Source: Rhizodiscina lignyota (taxonomy: Eukaryota > Ascomycota > Dothideomycetes > Aulographales > Rhizodiscinaceae). Taken from it: a stretch of 64,000 bases of DNA. The position numbers were made by a program, and so were the translations under genes. The DNA lies in assembly GCA_010015805.1 (NCBI GenBank), contig ML978125.1, forward strand, positions 1,550,001 through 1,614,000, read 5' to 3'. Each line of letters opens with the position of its first letter. The first letter of the stretch is position 1. Under the pieces are notes generated by a model. It had not been told where the DNA came from and made no database searches. It worked only from the letters and a program-made list of their open reading frames with translations. Below are positions 1 through 10,990 of the stretch, in pieces.

Positions 1-295
1 ACCCGAACGTCATATATATGCTGGCCGCGAACAAGATTGGTGGTACGAGGATTAAGAGCTCTTGAACAATGTATACCCCAAGGCTATAATCTGGAGACTG
101 ATTGGCGGAGATCGTACGAGCCGCGAATCCACCGGTCTCGCAGAAGCAGCCGAGTAGAAGGGGGATCATGAACCATGATCGCGAGCGGAAGAGCTGGTAT
201 GTATGATGGAGAGAGCTGTAGCCGAATAGGATGGCGAATATCAGTGCAGCCGCGACAGAGGGAGTGTATTGGTAGTATGACGAGTCGGAAGTCAT
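1..295 (-). CDS. RTA1-family membrane protein, 5' part (runs off the window)
   Basis: An open frame starts at the ATG at 295 and runs unbroken to base 1, giving the first 98 residues. RTA1/RSB1 proteins are fungal seven-span plasma-membrane proteins linked to lipid and sphingoid-base translocation and to sterol-analogue and drug resistance (family knowledge). Seen here: an N-terminal YYQYTPS leading into a hydrophobic span (about residues 14-31), a second span with a GCFCETGGFAAR core (about 50-62) that matches the family's G-x(2)-E-x(2)-G-[YF]-x-x-R pattern, and a third span ending PPILFAASIYM (about 85-96), which resembles the family's P-x(4)-AAS-x-YM signature. The C-terminal half is missing only because the window ends. 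It is divergent from the Zn2Cys6 regulator gene at 1040, sharing a 744 bp promoter. Family call fairly sure; substrate unknown. Confidence 0.8.
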   Translation of the reverse strand, partial: MTSDSSYYQYTPSVAAALIFAILFGYSSLHHTYQLFRSRSWFMIPLLLGCFCETGGFAARTISANQSPDYSLGVYIVQELLILVPPILFAASIYMTFG

Positions 296-1039
296 GGTGA
301 CAAGTCGGGTTTCGCCTGACGCCAATGAAGAGGAAGACTTGGAATGAAATTTAAAGGGGCTCAAATGTACGCCTTAAACGCTAGAATTGAGCAATTTAAT
401 GAGTGAATTGACTGTTGAGATTGAGAGTGGAAGACTTGATGTGATTGCGTTTGAAGACTGATTGATGGCCATTGTGACTATGTTCGTCGAGGCCCCTATA
501 TACCTACCTTCTTTCTGTACAGCCTCAAAATATCCAAGAATTCGTATACCAAATCCTCAGGGGCTTGCGAGGCTCCCATCGTACCTGAACGACGAGCGTC
601 GGAGGCTCTCCGCAAAATTCACTGTTCGGTGTCCGGAGGCGCTGTCGTGCTCGTTGTCGTCCGCAATTGCACCCAAATAGGAATAGTGTACGGCGAACGG
701 ACCGCCTGAAAGCTCAGCCCTGCCGATGACAGCAACTTGCAGCGACTTAGCTATGCGACCGGATCGTACTCCTTTCCTACTTTGTCTTACGAAGCAACTG
801 CTCGGAACAGCGACGCGTCTGGTTGGTTCCTCAATGCCTTGAACGTCGGCTTTTTTCAGAAATGCTTTCGTCAACCATTTCGTCTAAGCCGCCTTCCTCA
901 GAGCGTACCTTTCAGTGATGAAGAGCTGGAGAAGCGGTCGAGTAGCGGTCGAAATGGTTGTCGGAAGTCTTAAAAAGCACTGCAATTGTCCAAAGAGTTG
1001 GCCCAAGCCAGTTCGAATTCGTCTATCAGTTTAGAGGAA
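296..1039. promoter_or_regulatory. Divergent intergenic region between the RTA1-like gene and the Zn2Cys6 regulator
   Basis: This stretch separates two start codons that point away from each other and must hold both promoters. The short open frames in it have no recognisable domains. An in-frame TTG at 986 precedes the regulator's ATG at 1040 and is unlikely to be the start. I see no clear TATA box or sterol-response element. Confidence 0.5.
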
Positions 1040-2416
1040 ATGCCCTCGCGAAGACAACATACCAAAAGCCGTCACGGCTGCAACACATGTAAGCAGCGAA
1101 AGGTTCGCTGCGACCAGACCCGACCGATCTGCGAGAACTGCACGCGACTCAAAAGGGAGTGCAGCTACCCTGAGACAATTATATCGGGACCATACACGCA
1201 ATCTCATGAGCCATCGGCGGCATCTGCATCCTCGAGCAAGGATGCTGGCTTTGGGGATGTCTCGTCTATCACAGAAGAGAGCGCTCAGGACCTGGAACTC
1301 CTCCACCATTGGACAATGCATACGAGCAGCACCATGACCGACCACCCGGGAATGGAGGCGCTCTGGCGATCGAATGTGGTGGTGCATTCCTTCTCGCATA
1401 GATTCCTGCTGCACGGTCTCCTGGTGAGCAAACCCTGTTGCCTGAATTAGATCCATCTTGCAGTCCTTGCCCTGCCACTCCTGTAGAGTACTGTGGGAGT
1501 CTCCAAGTTTATGCACTTGTTCCGGCCACTGGAGTTGAAGGAGGGGCGATGCCCCCACCGAACTGTGTCAGATTAAGCGTTCAATAAGAGCGGAAAGCCC
1601 TCAAAGATCACTCGCTAATGCGTACGCATCACTTAGTCACTTGCTGCGCTGCACAAAGGCTATGAGGCTTATCCACCCGACCGAATCCGGTACACAGATC
1701 TAGCGAAGAAGCACCATGACCAGGCCTTGGCACAGTACATTCCACTACTGGGCTCCGTCAACGAATACAACTGCCACGCTCTCTTCGCACAATCCTCGCT
1801 CGTCGGCGGGATGTCCTTCGGGCTGATGCAGCTCTCGAACGACGACGAGTATGCGCCAGCAAATATCGTCCGGACCATGATCGGCTCGTTCGACTTGCTC
1901 CGAGGAGTCAGCGTCATGATTGAGCAAGGCCAAGAGTGGATCAAGCAGGGCGATCTGTCTCCGATGATTGGCCTTGAAAATCTGGAGACGATTCTTCAAA
2001 GCCCTGAAATTACTGGGTTTGACGGCGGCGAAACCTTCAACCCACTACTTCAGCAGGTTCATTCGATTATGCCCCTTTACGAAGCTGGTGCCGCTGGACT
2101 TTCCCAAGAAGAGTGCAACGTCGCCTTTACAAAAGCTGTCCAGATGCTCAATCGCCTCAAGTCATTGTCCGAGATGATCGGGAACGTATTGAAGATGAGG
2201 AGTGTCCTGGCGTGGCCAGCGCTTGTTGATGAGTCTTTCATCAGGCTTTTGAAGGCAGAGGATCCGATGGCGTTAATCATACTAAGTCACTTCGCCGCGG
2301 GACTGGTTCAACTCGATGACATCTGGTGGTTGAAGGGCATCGGAGTTCGCCTGAACAATGGACTGGCGGGTATGATACCACCGCAATGGCTGCCTTATCT
2401 GAGTAATATTTCTTAA
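1040..2416 (+). CDS. Zn2Cys6 transcription factor, Upc2-like (sterol uptake control type)
   Basis: Two exons, 1040-1423 and 1637-2416, give 387 residues. The phase-0 intron (GTGAGC donor, ACTTAG acceptor, 213 bp) is long for this window, so a second small intron or another acceptor is possible. The ATG at 1040 is the first in frame. Residues 14-41 form a C6 zinc cluster (Cys14, 17, 24, 31, 34, 41; CX2CX6CX6CX2CX6C) after a basic HTKSRHG lead. The middle part has the layout of the Upc2-like subfamily: LELLHHWT, then FSHRFLLHGLL joined across the intron to SLAALHKGYEAYP, then a helical region. Upc2 factors bind ergosterol through this C-terminal domain and activate sterol genes when ergosterol falls; many paralogues have other roles, so sterol control is only a suggestion. 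Divergent from the RTA1-like gene and upstream of ErdS. Confidence 0.8.
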
Positions 2417-5055
2417 GTGGACTTCCGACTGAGGCGTTTGGGGGGCTAATGATTTTTTTGTCGCCTCAGTTTTCGAAGTTTTCGAATAGATGCTCAAGGA
2501 AGTGAGTACGTGTGTGTTTCCTGCCGAAGTTGGGTTTGTACGATTGCATGTGGCGCATCTCCTATCAATTTCACCGCCTGGTGGGGAAAGCAATAGATTG
2601 TTTTCAGTCTCCACTTTCTCAATTAGATATATAGATGTAGAACAGCTGTGTGCACTAAGATTGGGCCATTCAGTAATTGCAGACATACCCATTTTGGCTG
2701 ACCTGCGTGGGCTCACCTGCGCATTCTGCGCGACTTCCATGAGTGACTCTGGCTCAACGACGCGTCACAGAGTCAATAGACTCGAAGAAGGCATACGATT
2801 ATATATGTTCGCGTTTATCGCTCGGATACTTCTCTTTAATAGGGAAGCTCGGAGTGTTGATCGTGCTGTAGGAGTCCAGAGGAGTACTAGTAGCGATTCG
2901 ATAGGCAATACCTAGATTAATCTGCAATTCTTATCAACACCAAGGCGCTCCGATGCTGACAGCTAATCCCAAGGGTAATGGACAGTTACGGCATGGAAAA
3001 TCGACACACCTCGAGAGGCCTCAAATCAACACGCCACGCGGCCCATCCCGCAATTGCTGTCGATCGGGGTCGCAATCCTTCTCACGCCACTCACCGCGCT
3101 CGCCCTTAAAGCCGCCCGCCTTGAGAGCGACCTCACGTCCGCTAGGAACACCGGAGTTCAGTGTGTATGCCGCATACCTTCACGGCTAATGCGACAAAGG
3201 AGCTCCCGCTTATACTCGAACAGGTGCTCGATCGTGCCGCGAGGCAGCAATATGAAAGGCCTTCTGTCCTCGGAGAAGAGAATACGGACGATTTAGCAAA
3301 GTGGTAGAAGATAGATCCGACGGAGTTTAAGAAGTTCTCGCGCGACATGGTGCAGATAGTCGGAAAAGGCTTCTTTAAACAGCAAATCGACTGATTTGGA
3401 ATGTTTCACGCGACAGGGACGTTCTTCTACCGAATTCCCGTTGTTCGTACCCGAGTGAAGGCACGTCGAGATACACCGCAGCTGAATGTTTAAAGCCATT
3501 CTTGCGGCCACTGACAGGCCGAGACGGAATACCTAACGTTCAAACTGCCGTTTTGGCTTGACGCGGCGTGATTTATCATCCAAGCCGTAGTGGGCAAGAG
3601 TTCCGTCGACTGTCGATGAAAATTCGCTAAAAGCAAACGTTTTCAAATATTAGGACAGGCGGCCGCTTCTGCGATGTATGAGGATCTAAGATTGGCGTGT
3701 AGAAAATTTATGTAAGTCATTATCATACATGTAAGGGACCACAGTAGTCAGACGTCGGCAATGAGGTGCTCAGAAGGGACAGAGGTCGCGCTCGGTTAGG
3801 TAAAGCCTGGCTGCAAGAAGCTGCACTATCGCAGGGCGGTGGCTGTCCTTGAATGAGCCAGTGATAGATGACACTGGCGACGCATCCTAAGCTCCTACGG
3901 CCTTGGCGGACCAGCCGAGGGACCGAGAGCGTCTGATTGAGCATGCAGGGTTTAAGGCTTCTCGTGGAGGAGGCAGAATAGTCTCGTGTAAGGGCCGAGG
4001 GAGATGCTTAGGCATGTGAGTAGCGTGTGTAGAGCGATTCGGCCGGGATCTCGTCAGGGCCATTGGAAGACGTGACTGGCATCGCACGAGAGATGAGCCG
4101 GCGAGGTGGTACTTATGTGCACTGCTCGTCTGTTAGGTGATGAAGCTGATGACAGAGTCTTGATCCGTGATGTCTAAGGCCGTGACTGGTGGGCAGTCGC
4201 GCGTCGACATGGATGGAGCGGAATGCCAGGCTGACTAACGGCCATGCATGGTGCTGGACTGCTTAAAATGCAGTCACATAATCACTCTCTAGCGCACGCT
4301 GCAGCTCTTTATTTACGAGCGCTGCTGCAACTTCTCCACTCGAGTTGCCTCTCGCTGCGCTCGCCGTCTGCATTGCCCGTTCAGGCGAATCGAGAAGAGA
4401 ATCAAGGAAGAATTGCATTCGCTGCTTTCGGAGAGTGGGACAGCCGGCGCACGAGCAGCGCCCAGCACGAGACAACAAGCTCGAAGAAAGCGGCGCCAAG
4501 CTCTGAAACAAGCGGCAGGCTGCCAGTGGCGGGGCAGGCGATAGCAGAGCGAGTAATAACGGCCAACGTCACGAGCATTCTTCCAAGGCACGCTCCGGCC
4601 CAGGATACCGCTGATTTTGCCAATTTCACTCTTCCAATTTTCGCGCGGCCAGCACGATCCCCTCCAGGATTTAAAACAGGGCGCCTGTTGTCTCGAGAGC
4701 CAGGAGAGCAGGCCAGTTCGCCGCTCATATTTACGTCATTCTCAAAGGCCGTTAGCGTGGAAGCCTTAAGGGTGCTCAGGTGCGCCGCTGAGACGAGCAA
4801 GTGCTTCCGCCAAACCTCCGGACAGCTGCGAGAGGTCCGCTTCTTCCCGCCGCCTCCCACGACACAGTTACGGAACACCGAAGCAGCGAGCTTCTTCACT
4901 TAAACTCCAGCTGCTCCCGCGGCATTCTTGGCCCCGCTCTTCTCGCCGACGACACATTCCAGCTGCCATCCAATTGAGGAGCAGCCTCGAAGCTCGTCGC
5001 CCTTTCAATCGCGCCGAACAGCAGCAGCAAAAACACTGCTGCCATACTACCAGCC
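2417..5055. other. Long intergenic gap (2.6 kb) with a possible gene relic
   Basis: No intact gene was recognised between the regulator and ErdS. Bases 2417-2950 and 3700-4250 show nothing I can name. The last 150-200 bases before 5056 are probably the ErdS leader. Bases about 3050-3700 hold protein-like stretches in several frames, listed separately. Several open frames of 60-220 codons on both strands in 4240-5087 overlap one another, lack domains and look like chance. Confidence 0.5.
3050..3700 (+). pseudogene. Possible broken gene of unknown family
   Basis: Several stretches on the plus strand look protein-like in changing frames: a hydrophobic start (GVAILLTPLTALALKAARLE near 3065-3124), an amphipathic segment (LPLILEQVLDRAARQQYE near 3205-3260), FKKFSRDMVQIVGKGFF (about 3330-3380) and FKLPFWLDAA (about 3540-3570). 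No single frame stays open. The membrane-like start followed by helical segments is reminiscent of a cytochrome P450 amino terminus, but no diagnostic P450 motif is present and I do not claim the family. It may be chance. Confidence 0.2.
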
Positions 5056-8000
5056 ATGTCGCTTAAAAAGGCGCTCAACAAACTCACGCCTCACCGCCAT
5101 GGCAGTGGCAGCGAGCCTCCCAGTGATAGTGAGAATGGGTCCGCAACGCCAAAAATCCCCCATACCAATAGTGCTCTTTCCGGCCTTTCTGACCTGAGTA
5201 GCAATGATAACCTTGCAGCGGGGGCTTCGCCTCGCACCAGCGCCGTCTATGGTCGCGCCTCTCCTCGCAACAGCGGAACCTTTTCGCGCAACAGCACCTT
5301 TGCCAGCGACGAGCTGTCTCCGACCCGGGCATCTCCCCGAATGAGCGGCATCTTTTCGCGCAGCACTGGTGGTGGAAGTAAACACGAGCATGGACACAAC
5401 AAACATCACAGTCCGATCCGCCTGGTCAAAGAGAAGCTCATGGGAGAGGAGTCGTCAGATTCTGAGCTCGCGCTGAATAGGGAAGGAGAGAGGATGAGCC
5501 GGAACCAGCAACGCAAGGCCGAGAAGATTGCCGAGTCCGAGCTTCGGAGGAAAGAGGCGCGGGAGAGGTATGAGGAGCAGAAGAAGAAGAGGGAAGAGAT
5601 GGAGCGGAGGATGCGCGAGGAGGAATCGGAGGAGAACAGGACGCGCTATGGAGAGATGCCGGTCAACAACTACGCAGGCGAGTGGAAGCATGATCAAAGG
5701 GATGAGATTCTCACGCTGAGCAAGGAGGACATTGGCAAGGAGGTCACCTTCCGCGCGAGAATACACAACGTGCGGAAGATGAGTGCGCACATGGTCTTCT
5801 TTGTCTTCAGGCAGCAGTTGGCTACCATCCAGGGTGTGCTGCAAGAGCATGGTAACATTTCGCAGTTTATGGTGTACTGGGCTGAGCATGTCGACGTCGA
5901 GTCGGTCGTGCTGGTCAAAGGTGTCGTCCAGGAGCCAAAGGCCAAGCAGGGAGAGATTCTCGGTTGCACCGTCCACGATGTCGAAGTTTCCGTCCACGGT
6001 ATGCATGTCGAAGCCAAGGTCTCAGATCCTCTGCCCTTCACCGTTCACGAGGCGGAAATTACAAGGACAGAGGTTGACAAGGAGGAAGACTCGAGGCAGG
6101 TCGTTGGCATGCGACCTCGTATTGCCAACCGTGTCATCGATCTGCGAAGCAGCGCTTCTCAAGGAATCTTCCGCATTCAGTCCGGTATCTGCCATATCTT
6201 CAGGAATCATCTGGACGAGCTTGGTTTCATCGAAATTCATACTCCGAAGCTGCAGGGCGGCGCTACTGAGTCCGGCGCTAGTGTCTTCAAACTTGACTAC
6301 TTCGGCAGACCTGCTTTCCTCGCCCAGAGCCCGCAGTTGGCGAAGCAGATGAGCATTGCTGCGGATTTCAAGAAGGTTTACGAAATTGGTGCTGTCTTCC
6401 GTGCTGAGAACAGCAACACCCATCGTCACTTGACTGAATATACTGGTCTCGATCTCGAAATGGCGATAGACGAGCACTACCATGAAGTGCTGCGCGTTCT
6501 GGATGGCACGTTCAAGGCCATCTTCAAGGGTGTATACGAGCGCTACAGGAAGGAGATAGATATCATCAAGGAGCAGTTCCCGCACGAAGACCTTGTCTGG
6601 ATTGATGAGACTCCTCGCATCCCATTCAAAGAGGCCATCACATTGCTCAACGGCACTGGATGGAGAGACGAGAATGGCAATGAGCTGCCATTAGACGAAG
6701 ATCTGGGAACCAGAGACGAAATTCAACTCGGCCGTGTCATCAAGGAGAAGTTTGGAACGGATTACTACATCATTGACAAGTTCCCCGCCTCTGCTCGACC
6801 GTTCTACACCATGCCAGATCCCAACGACCCGACTTATACCAACTCCTTCGATATCTTCCTTCGTGGCCAGGAAATCTTGTCAGGTGGTCAACGTATCCAC
6901 GATTCCGCCACCTTGCTCGCAAACATGGAGAGGATGAAGGTAGATCCCAAGTCTATGGAAGACTACATCAATGGCTTCCAGTGGGGTGCTCCGCCTCATG
7001 GCGGTGGCGGTATCGGCCTGGAGCGTATTCTCATGCTTCTCCTCGCTACTGGCGACATCAGATACGCTTCTATGTACCCGAGAGATCCAAAATCCCTCCC
7101 AGCCAGGCCCAAGATCAAGGAGCTCCGACATCCAGAGGCCAGCACAATGCATCCGCCATGGGAAGGCAAAGATCGCGCTACTGCTGGTATGGAGTTGCAG
7201 CCTATCGAGAAGCTCATCGCAAATTACGGCGACGCGTCCAACACCTCGTGGCTCGAACCTCGCACCCACATCTGGCGAGATCCTCTCACTGGCGCGGCAG
7301 TTGGCTGGGTGCCACAAGATGGCTTCGCCATCATCGTCGGCGACCCGCTCTGCCACGCGAGCCAGTACACCAAGACGATCGCCGGCTTCCTGCGCTACAT
7401 CAAAAAGGAAGAAGGTCTCAAGCCGCTCTGGCTGCTCGTCGGGCACGACGTCGAGGAAGTGCTCACCGCAAAGTTCAACTGGCGCTCCTTCTCCGTCGTC
7501 AGCGAGCAGCGCCTCAACCCCGGCAACAACCCGGCCATGCAAGACCACGAAGTGCAGCGCAAGATCAAGCACGCCGAGCGCGAGGGCATCAAGATCCACG
7601 ACATCCCCATCGGCAAGCCCGTCCCGGAGGATGTGCGGCAGAAGGTCGACGCGCGCGTCAAGGACTGGATCTCCAACCGCAAGGGCAAGCAGGTCCATCT
7701 TACGGACATCCATCCCTGGCAAGACATGGAGCACCGCCAGTACCACTACGCCATCGACAAGAACGGCACCGTTGCCGCGCTGTGCATCCTCGCGCAGCTG
7801 TCGCCCGACCACGGCTGGCAGGTCAAGTACTCGCTCGACTTCCCCGGTGCGCCCAGCGGCACCATCGAGTACATCGTCACGCACGCGCTGAAGTACGTCG
7901 CGGACGCGGGCGTCACGAACGTCACGTTTGGTGGCGGCGCGAGCGCCAAGTTTACCCCTGGACACAATATCAAAGGCACGAGAGTCAAGGTGCTCAGCAA

Positions 8001-8160
8001 GGCGTATCATGCTATTGCATCGGAGCTCAAGTTGACGGCTAAGACGGACTTCAGGGAGAAGTTGGGCGCACAGGAGGATCCGGTGTATATCACGTATCCG
8101 CCGCATGGATTGGGCCCGATGGGTGTGAAGGCGATTTTGAGCTTCTTTGAGGATGACTAG
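5056..8160 (+). CDS. erdS: Ergosteryl-3-beta-O-L-aspartate synthase (AspRS-DUF2156 fusion)
   Basis: One exon, 1034 residues. ErdS charges tRNA-Asp with its class II aspartyl-tRNA synthetase half and passes the aspartate to the 3-beta hydroxyl of ergosterol with its C-terminal DUF2156 (GNAT-like aminoacyl-tRNA transferase) half; this is known for Aspergillus. Seen here: a Ser-rich N-terminus (1-115), a charged helix (about 145-200), an OB-fold anticodon domain (about 225-310), a catalytic core with FLAQSPQLAKQ (about 420), motif 2 FRAENSNTHRHLTEYTGLD (about 447-465) and motif 3 GGGGIGLERILML (about 650-662), then DUF2156 from about 710 to the end, starting near ELQPIEKLIANYG and including LWLLVGHDVEEVL and TFGGGASAKF. 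All expected synthetase motifs are present. Start AGCCATGTC at 5056 is the first good ATG; no introns. This would be a second AspRS-like gene besides the usual cytosolic one. No candidate ErdH hydrolase lies next to it. Confidence 0.93.
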   Translation: MSLKKALNKLTPHRHGSGSEPPSDSENGSATPKIPHTNSALSGLSDLSSNDNLAAGASPRTSAVYGRASPRNSGTFSRNSTFASDELSPTRASPRMSGIFSRSTGGGSKHEHGHNKHHSPIRLVKEKLMGEESSDSELALNREGERMSRNQQRKAEKIAESELRRKEARERYEEQKKKREEMERRMREEESEENRTRYGEMPVNNYAGEWKHDQRDEILTLSKEDIGKEVTFRARIHNVRKMSAHMVFFVFRQQLATIQGVLQEHGNISQFMVYWAEHVDVESVVLVKGVVQEPKAKQGEILGCTVHDVEVSVHGMHVEAKVSDPLPFTVHEAEITRTEVDKEEDSRQVVGMRPRIANRVIDLRSSASQGIFRIQSGICHIFRNHLDELGFIEIHTPKLQGGATESGASVFKLDYFGRPAFLAQSPQLAKQMSIAADFKKVYEIGAVFRAENSNTHRHLTEYTGLDLEMAIDEHYHEVLRVLDGTFKAIFKGVYERYRKEIDIIKEQFPHEDLVWIDETPRIPFKEAITLLNGTGWRDENGNELPLDEDLGTRDEIQLGRVIKEKFGTDYYIIDKFPASARPFYTMPDPNDPTYTNSFDIFLRGQEILSGGQRIHDSATLLANMERMKVDPKSMEDYINGFQWGAPPHGGGGIGLERILMLLLATGDIRYASMYPRDPKSLPARPKIKELRHPEASTMHPPWEGKDRATAGMELQPIEKLIANYGDASNTSWLEPRTHIWRDPLTGAAVGWVPQDGFAIIVGDPLCHASQYTKTIAGFLRYIKKEEGLKPLWLLVGHDVEEVLTAKFNWRSFSVVSEQRLNPGNNPAMQDHEVQRKIKHAEREGIKIHDIPIGKPVPEDVRQKVDARVKDWISNRKGKQVHLTDIHPWQDMEHRQYHYAIDKNGTVAALCILAQLSPDHGWQVKYSLDFPGAPSGTIEYIVTHALKYVADAGVTNVTFGGGASAKFTPGHNIKGTRVKVLSKAYHAIASELKLTAKTDFREKLGAQEDPVYITYPPHGLGPMGVKAILSFFEDD

Positions 8161-9313
8161 GCGAGTGCGAGGCTATGAGAGATGGGTGAGGTGAAACGAT
8201 GAGTGCACGATGAAGGCAACATGGTGGTAGAAGGTATGTGAATTCCGTTAAGAGCAGGCTATGCCGGTGGCATCAGTGGCCGAGCAAAAATTAACATAAA
8301 AAAGAGAAACATCGCAAAAATTAATGCAGGGGCTGTATTGGGATCGATGAATGAATGGACGGTCGTCATATGGCGCTGCGTGCCGGTGGCGGAGAACGAT
8401 TTAGATTCCCCCCTTTCCTTACGATGATGGCGTGGCTTTTCAGCTCTTTGTTTGGTAGCATATGAATTCATGTTCCCACAGACTTACACTGTCGTTGTTC
8501 AAGTTCGTTGAGTGCAATAGTGCTGCTGTGTGAGATGCTGGATTATGCGGCCGTGATTGCTATGAGAGGCGTGAAGGTAAAGGCATGCGAGAGCACCGGT
8601 GATATAGAAACCACCCACACAATCAATTACTACACGCTCGGAGTACCTATGGTAGTACAACTAAAGAGACCTTCTCCCTTACTTTCTCTAGACTCGGGAT
8701 CTCGCGGACCGGACCGTGAGTTAACGTGTAGTCCGAGCTAAGCTTTGTCGAGGTGGAGGGAGAGTCGGCTTGTGCTGCAGAAGGCCTCGTATGATGGGAC
8801 CAGATGCCTTTTGACAGGAATACTAGCGGTGAAAGTAGCGTGGCCGCTGTATAGAACACGAGAGGGAGGTGTCCAACGTGCGTGCATGATTCGCTCCCCA
8901 CAAGCGGGCAGCAGGGAGGCCAGGCGATCTGCAGCTCCGACGTCAGAAAGCGGCATCGTGAACTGTGGCCAAGCTCGCCAACCCCCATCGCCTGCTCATC
9001 TGATTCTCGAGACCGCCGTGTTATCGCAATCACGAAAGCTTTCCCGTAATTTCATCATATCGTCGTCTGCCTGTGTTCCTCTCCACAGTCCTTCTCAGCG
9101 CGACTGTTTCAGCACCTTTGGGCGGTTTTTTGCTCGCTGCCTGGTTTTACATAACCGCTGCATCCTTCCGCACTGCGCTCGACTCTCGAGGCCTGCCACA
9201 CCCTGACTTCAACGTGCGCGCATCGTTCTGTCACTATTGCGGGGTACATTGGCCACTCTTTTCGACTCTTGACCTGAATCTCCACATTCATTCAGCCCGA
9301 TAGGCCCATCGCG
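8161..9313. other. Intergenic, 1.15 kb
   Basis: ErdS 3' flank and the leader/promoter of the membrane-protein gene at 9314. Pyrimidine-rich sequence around 9060-9310 fits a promoter and leader. No conserved coding frame or RNA gene was recognised. Confidence 0.4.
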
Positions 9314-10063
9314 ATGCCTCGCCGCATAGTATTTGGCTTCGGCTTTTGGCTGACCGCCGCAGGTTGGTGCCTGGCTTCAATATCGCGCGAATGCCGCTAA
9401 CTTTGCTCAACAGCAACGGCGATGACAATTGCTTCAATAGTACTGCCTCGATGGGTGCGATGGGAAAGCGTGAGCATCTTCCCCCTCACATATCATTTGC
9501 GCGCGATCTGCTGACTCGTTGGATCTAAAAGGGTGGCGGGACATCGATACACTACTCCTACGGCCTCCACCAACGCTGCTCTTCCATAACAGGCACATGC
9601 GAACCCTTCCCTCAATACGATGATTGCCATGGGGATAGTAAATCCTTCTGTGCGATGTGGAGAACAACCGGGTTCCTGATGAGCTTTGCGGTCATCATTG
9701 AGTGCGCGACGCTAGTGGCGTACCTGACGGTCATATTTGGGGGGAAACAGATGCGAGACAAGGGCTGGAAGGTCGTATGCTTCCTGCTTGGGCTTTGCAT
9801 ACTCGTGCAGTGTGCAAGCATGGCGGTCGTGGTATGGACAACAAGAGTGCACGTGGGCTTTAGGCGGTCTGCTAACCCTGACCTCGTAGGCGTACCTTTA
9901 CGACAACGACAGCCGGTTCTTCATAGGATGGCGGCTGGACACCTCGTGGATCCTTTGTACGGTCAGCTGGAGCGTACAGTTCCTAACCGCCATTGGCATT
10001 TCGGCCGCGGTCTTTGTACTGCCCGAAGAGGGCGGCTACGAACTGATACAAGGTGACAGCTGA
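9314..10063 (+). CDS. Four-span fungal membrane protein of unknown function
   Basis: Four exons, 9314-9362, 9414-9469, 9532-9831 and 9890-10063, give 192 residues. The introns are 51, 62 and 58 bp; the first and third have GCTAAC branch sites and the second GCTGAC. Joining them gives a coherent tetraspan protein: span 1 (FGFGFWLTAA continuing into MTIASIVLP, about 7-29), a loop with four cysteines (about 36-75; GTCEPFPQYDDC), span 2 after FCAMWRTTGFLMSF (about 80-103), a GGKQ..GWKV turn, span 3 (about 113-135), AYLYDNDSRFF, span 4 (about 154-178) and a short acidic tail ending in GYELIQGDS. This resembles an uncharacterised conserved membrane family of Pezizomycotina with a claudin/Sur7-like layout; no function can be given. 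The first exon is only 49 nt, so simple gene finders would miss it. Confidence 0.75.
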
Positions 10064-10990
10064 CTACATGAGTGGCTTGCACGAGGAGAAGGCGAAGAAG
10101 ATGATGAATGACGACGACAACATGAGCAGAGATGACGTTGCGTTCCTGTCTGCGGCATCAGATTGGACGTTTTCTGTGTGGCTGATCTCTACAGGCGTTC
10201 ATGAGGACATTGATACCTCGGGTTTGTCGGTTCCGTTCCATTTCAAGCGGCTGGCTGGCTGTCTGAAGTACCTCCCAGCATTTGCGTTGAGGCCATCTGC
10301 TTGTTTTCAGCGGACGTTTTGCATCCGCGCCTGTTCGCATTGCGCTAATATCCTGTCTGTTACATTAGATTATACTTGCATGCGCGCAATCAGTATTAAC
10401 GGTTTTCAGTTAGCTCCATTGCAAATATTGTTAACATTAGCCGCTTCTGGATAGCTCAAAGATTACGTTGTGCTCTCCTCACGACGTGGAGGCGAATATG
10501 TAGCTAAGTCACAATGCCAAGACGGTGGATTGACTGCTTCAGAATTGTTTAAGAACCTTAAATTGACGCTTAAACGCTGGCAGTGCTCACATTTACATGT
10601 GCCTTGCACCCGACGCTGACAAAGGATCCAAAAACGTATATTGTGGTAATATGCATCCGCAGCACCACCTCTAAGCGGCTGTTGCTCTCTGAGACACAAT
10701 CGTGGTCGAGGTACGAATGGCCTTCACATTCCAATGTCTCAATATCTCTGGATATTCGAAGTCGAAGTGGCTCAGGTGGACCGTAGGTATGATTCTAGCC
10801 GGATAGTGTCGCTTCCGCGCGAGTTGGCGAGTTGGAGTATATATGTAGGTTCATCCTGAAGCATATTTGGGAGCCATACAACAGCAATCGCACAATACAC
10901 AATCACTTCACTCAAGTTAATTCATTCTCTCCTTATTTTCTTTATTTCCTACTTTTTATCACACACTATTTCGTGCATTCCTTAGCCAAA
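10064..10990. promoter_or_regulatory. Intergenic region with the promoter of the secreted-protein gene
   Basis: No coding feature was recognised. A TATA-like TATATAT lies near 10838, about 150 bases before the ATG at 10991, followed by a T-rich stretch (10925-10980), a usual fungal core-promoter and leader layout. An acidic open frame just after the preceding stop (10065-10200) is probably 3' UTR. Confidence 0.45.

Noticed and set aside
4244-5409. Several open frames of 60-220 codons around the erdS leader
   Set aside because: They overlap on both strands, have no domain, and the clear start of erdS at 5056 explains the region.
6971-8042. Plus-strand frames of 306 and 353 codons inside erdS
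   Set aside because: They are alternate frames of the same exon with extreme Ser/Thr/Arg composition and no domains.
6880-8106. 408-codon open frame antisense to erdS
   Set aside because: It lies opposite a conserved domain region, is rich in Arg, Asp, Leu and Val, and has no domain. GC-rich third positions of erdS make such antisense frames likely.
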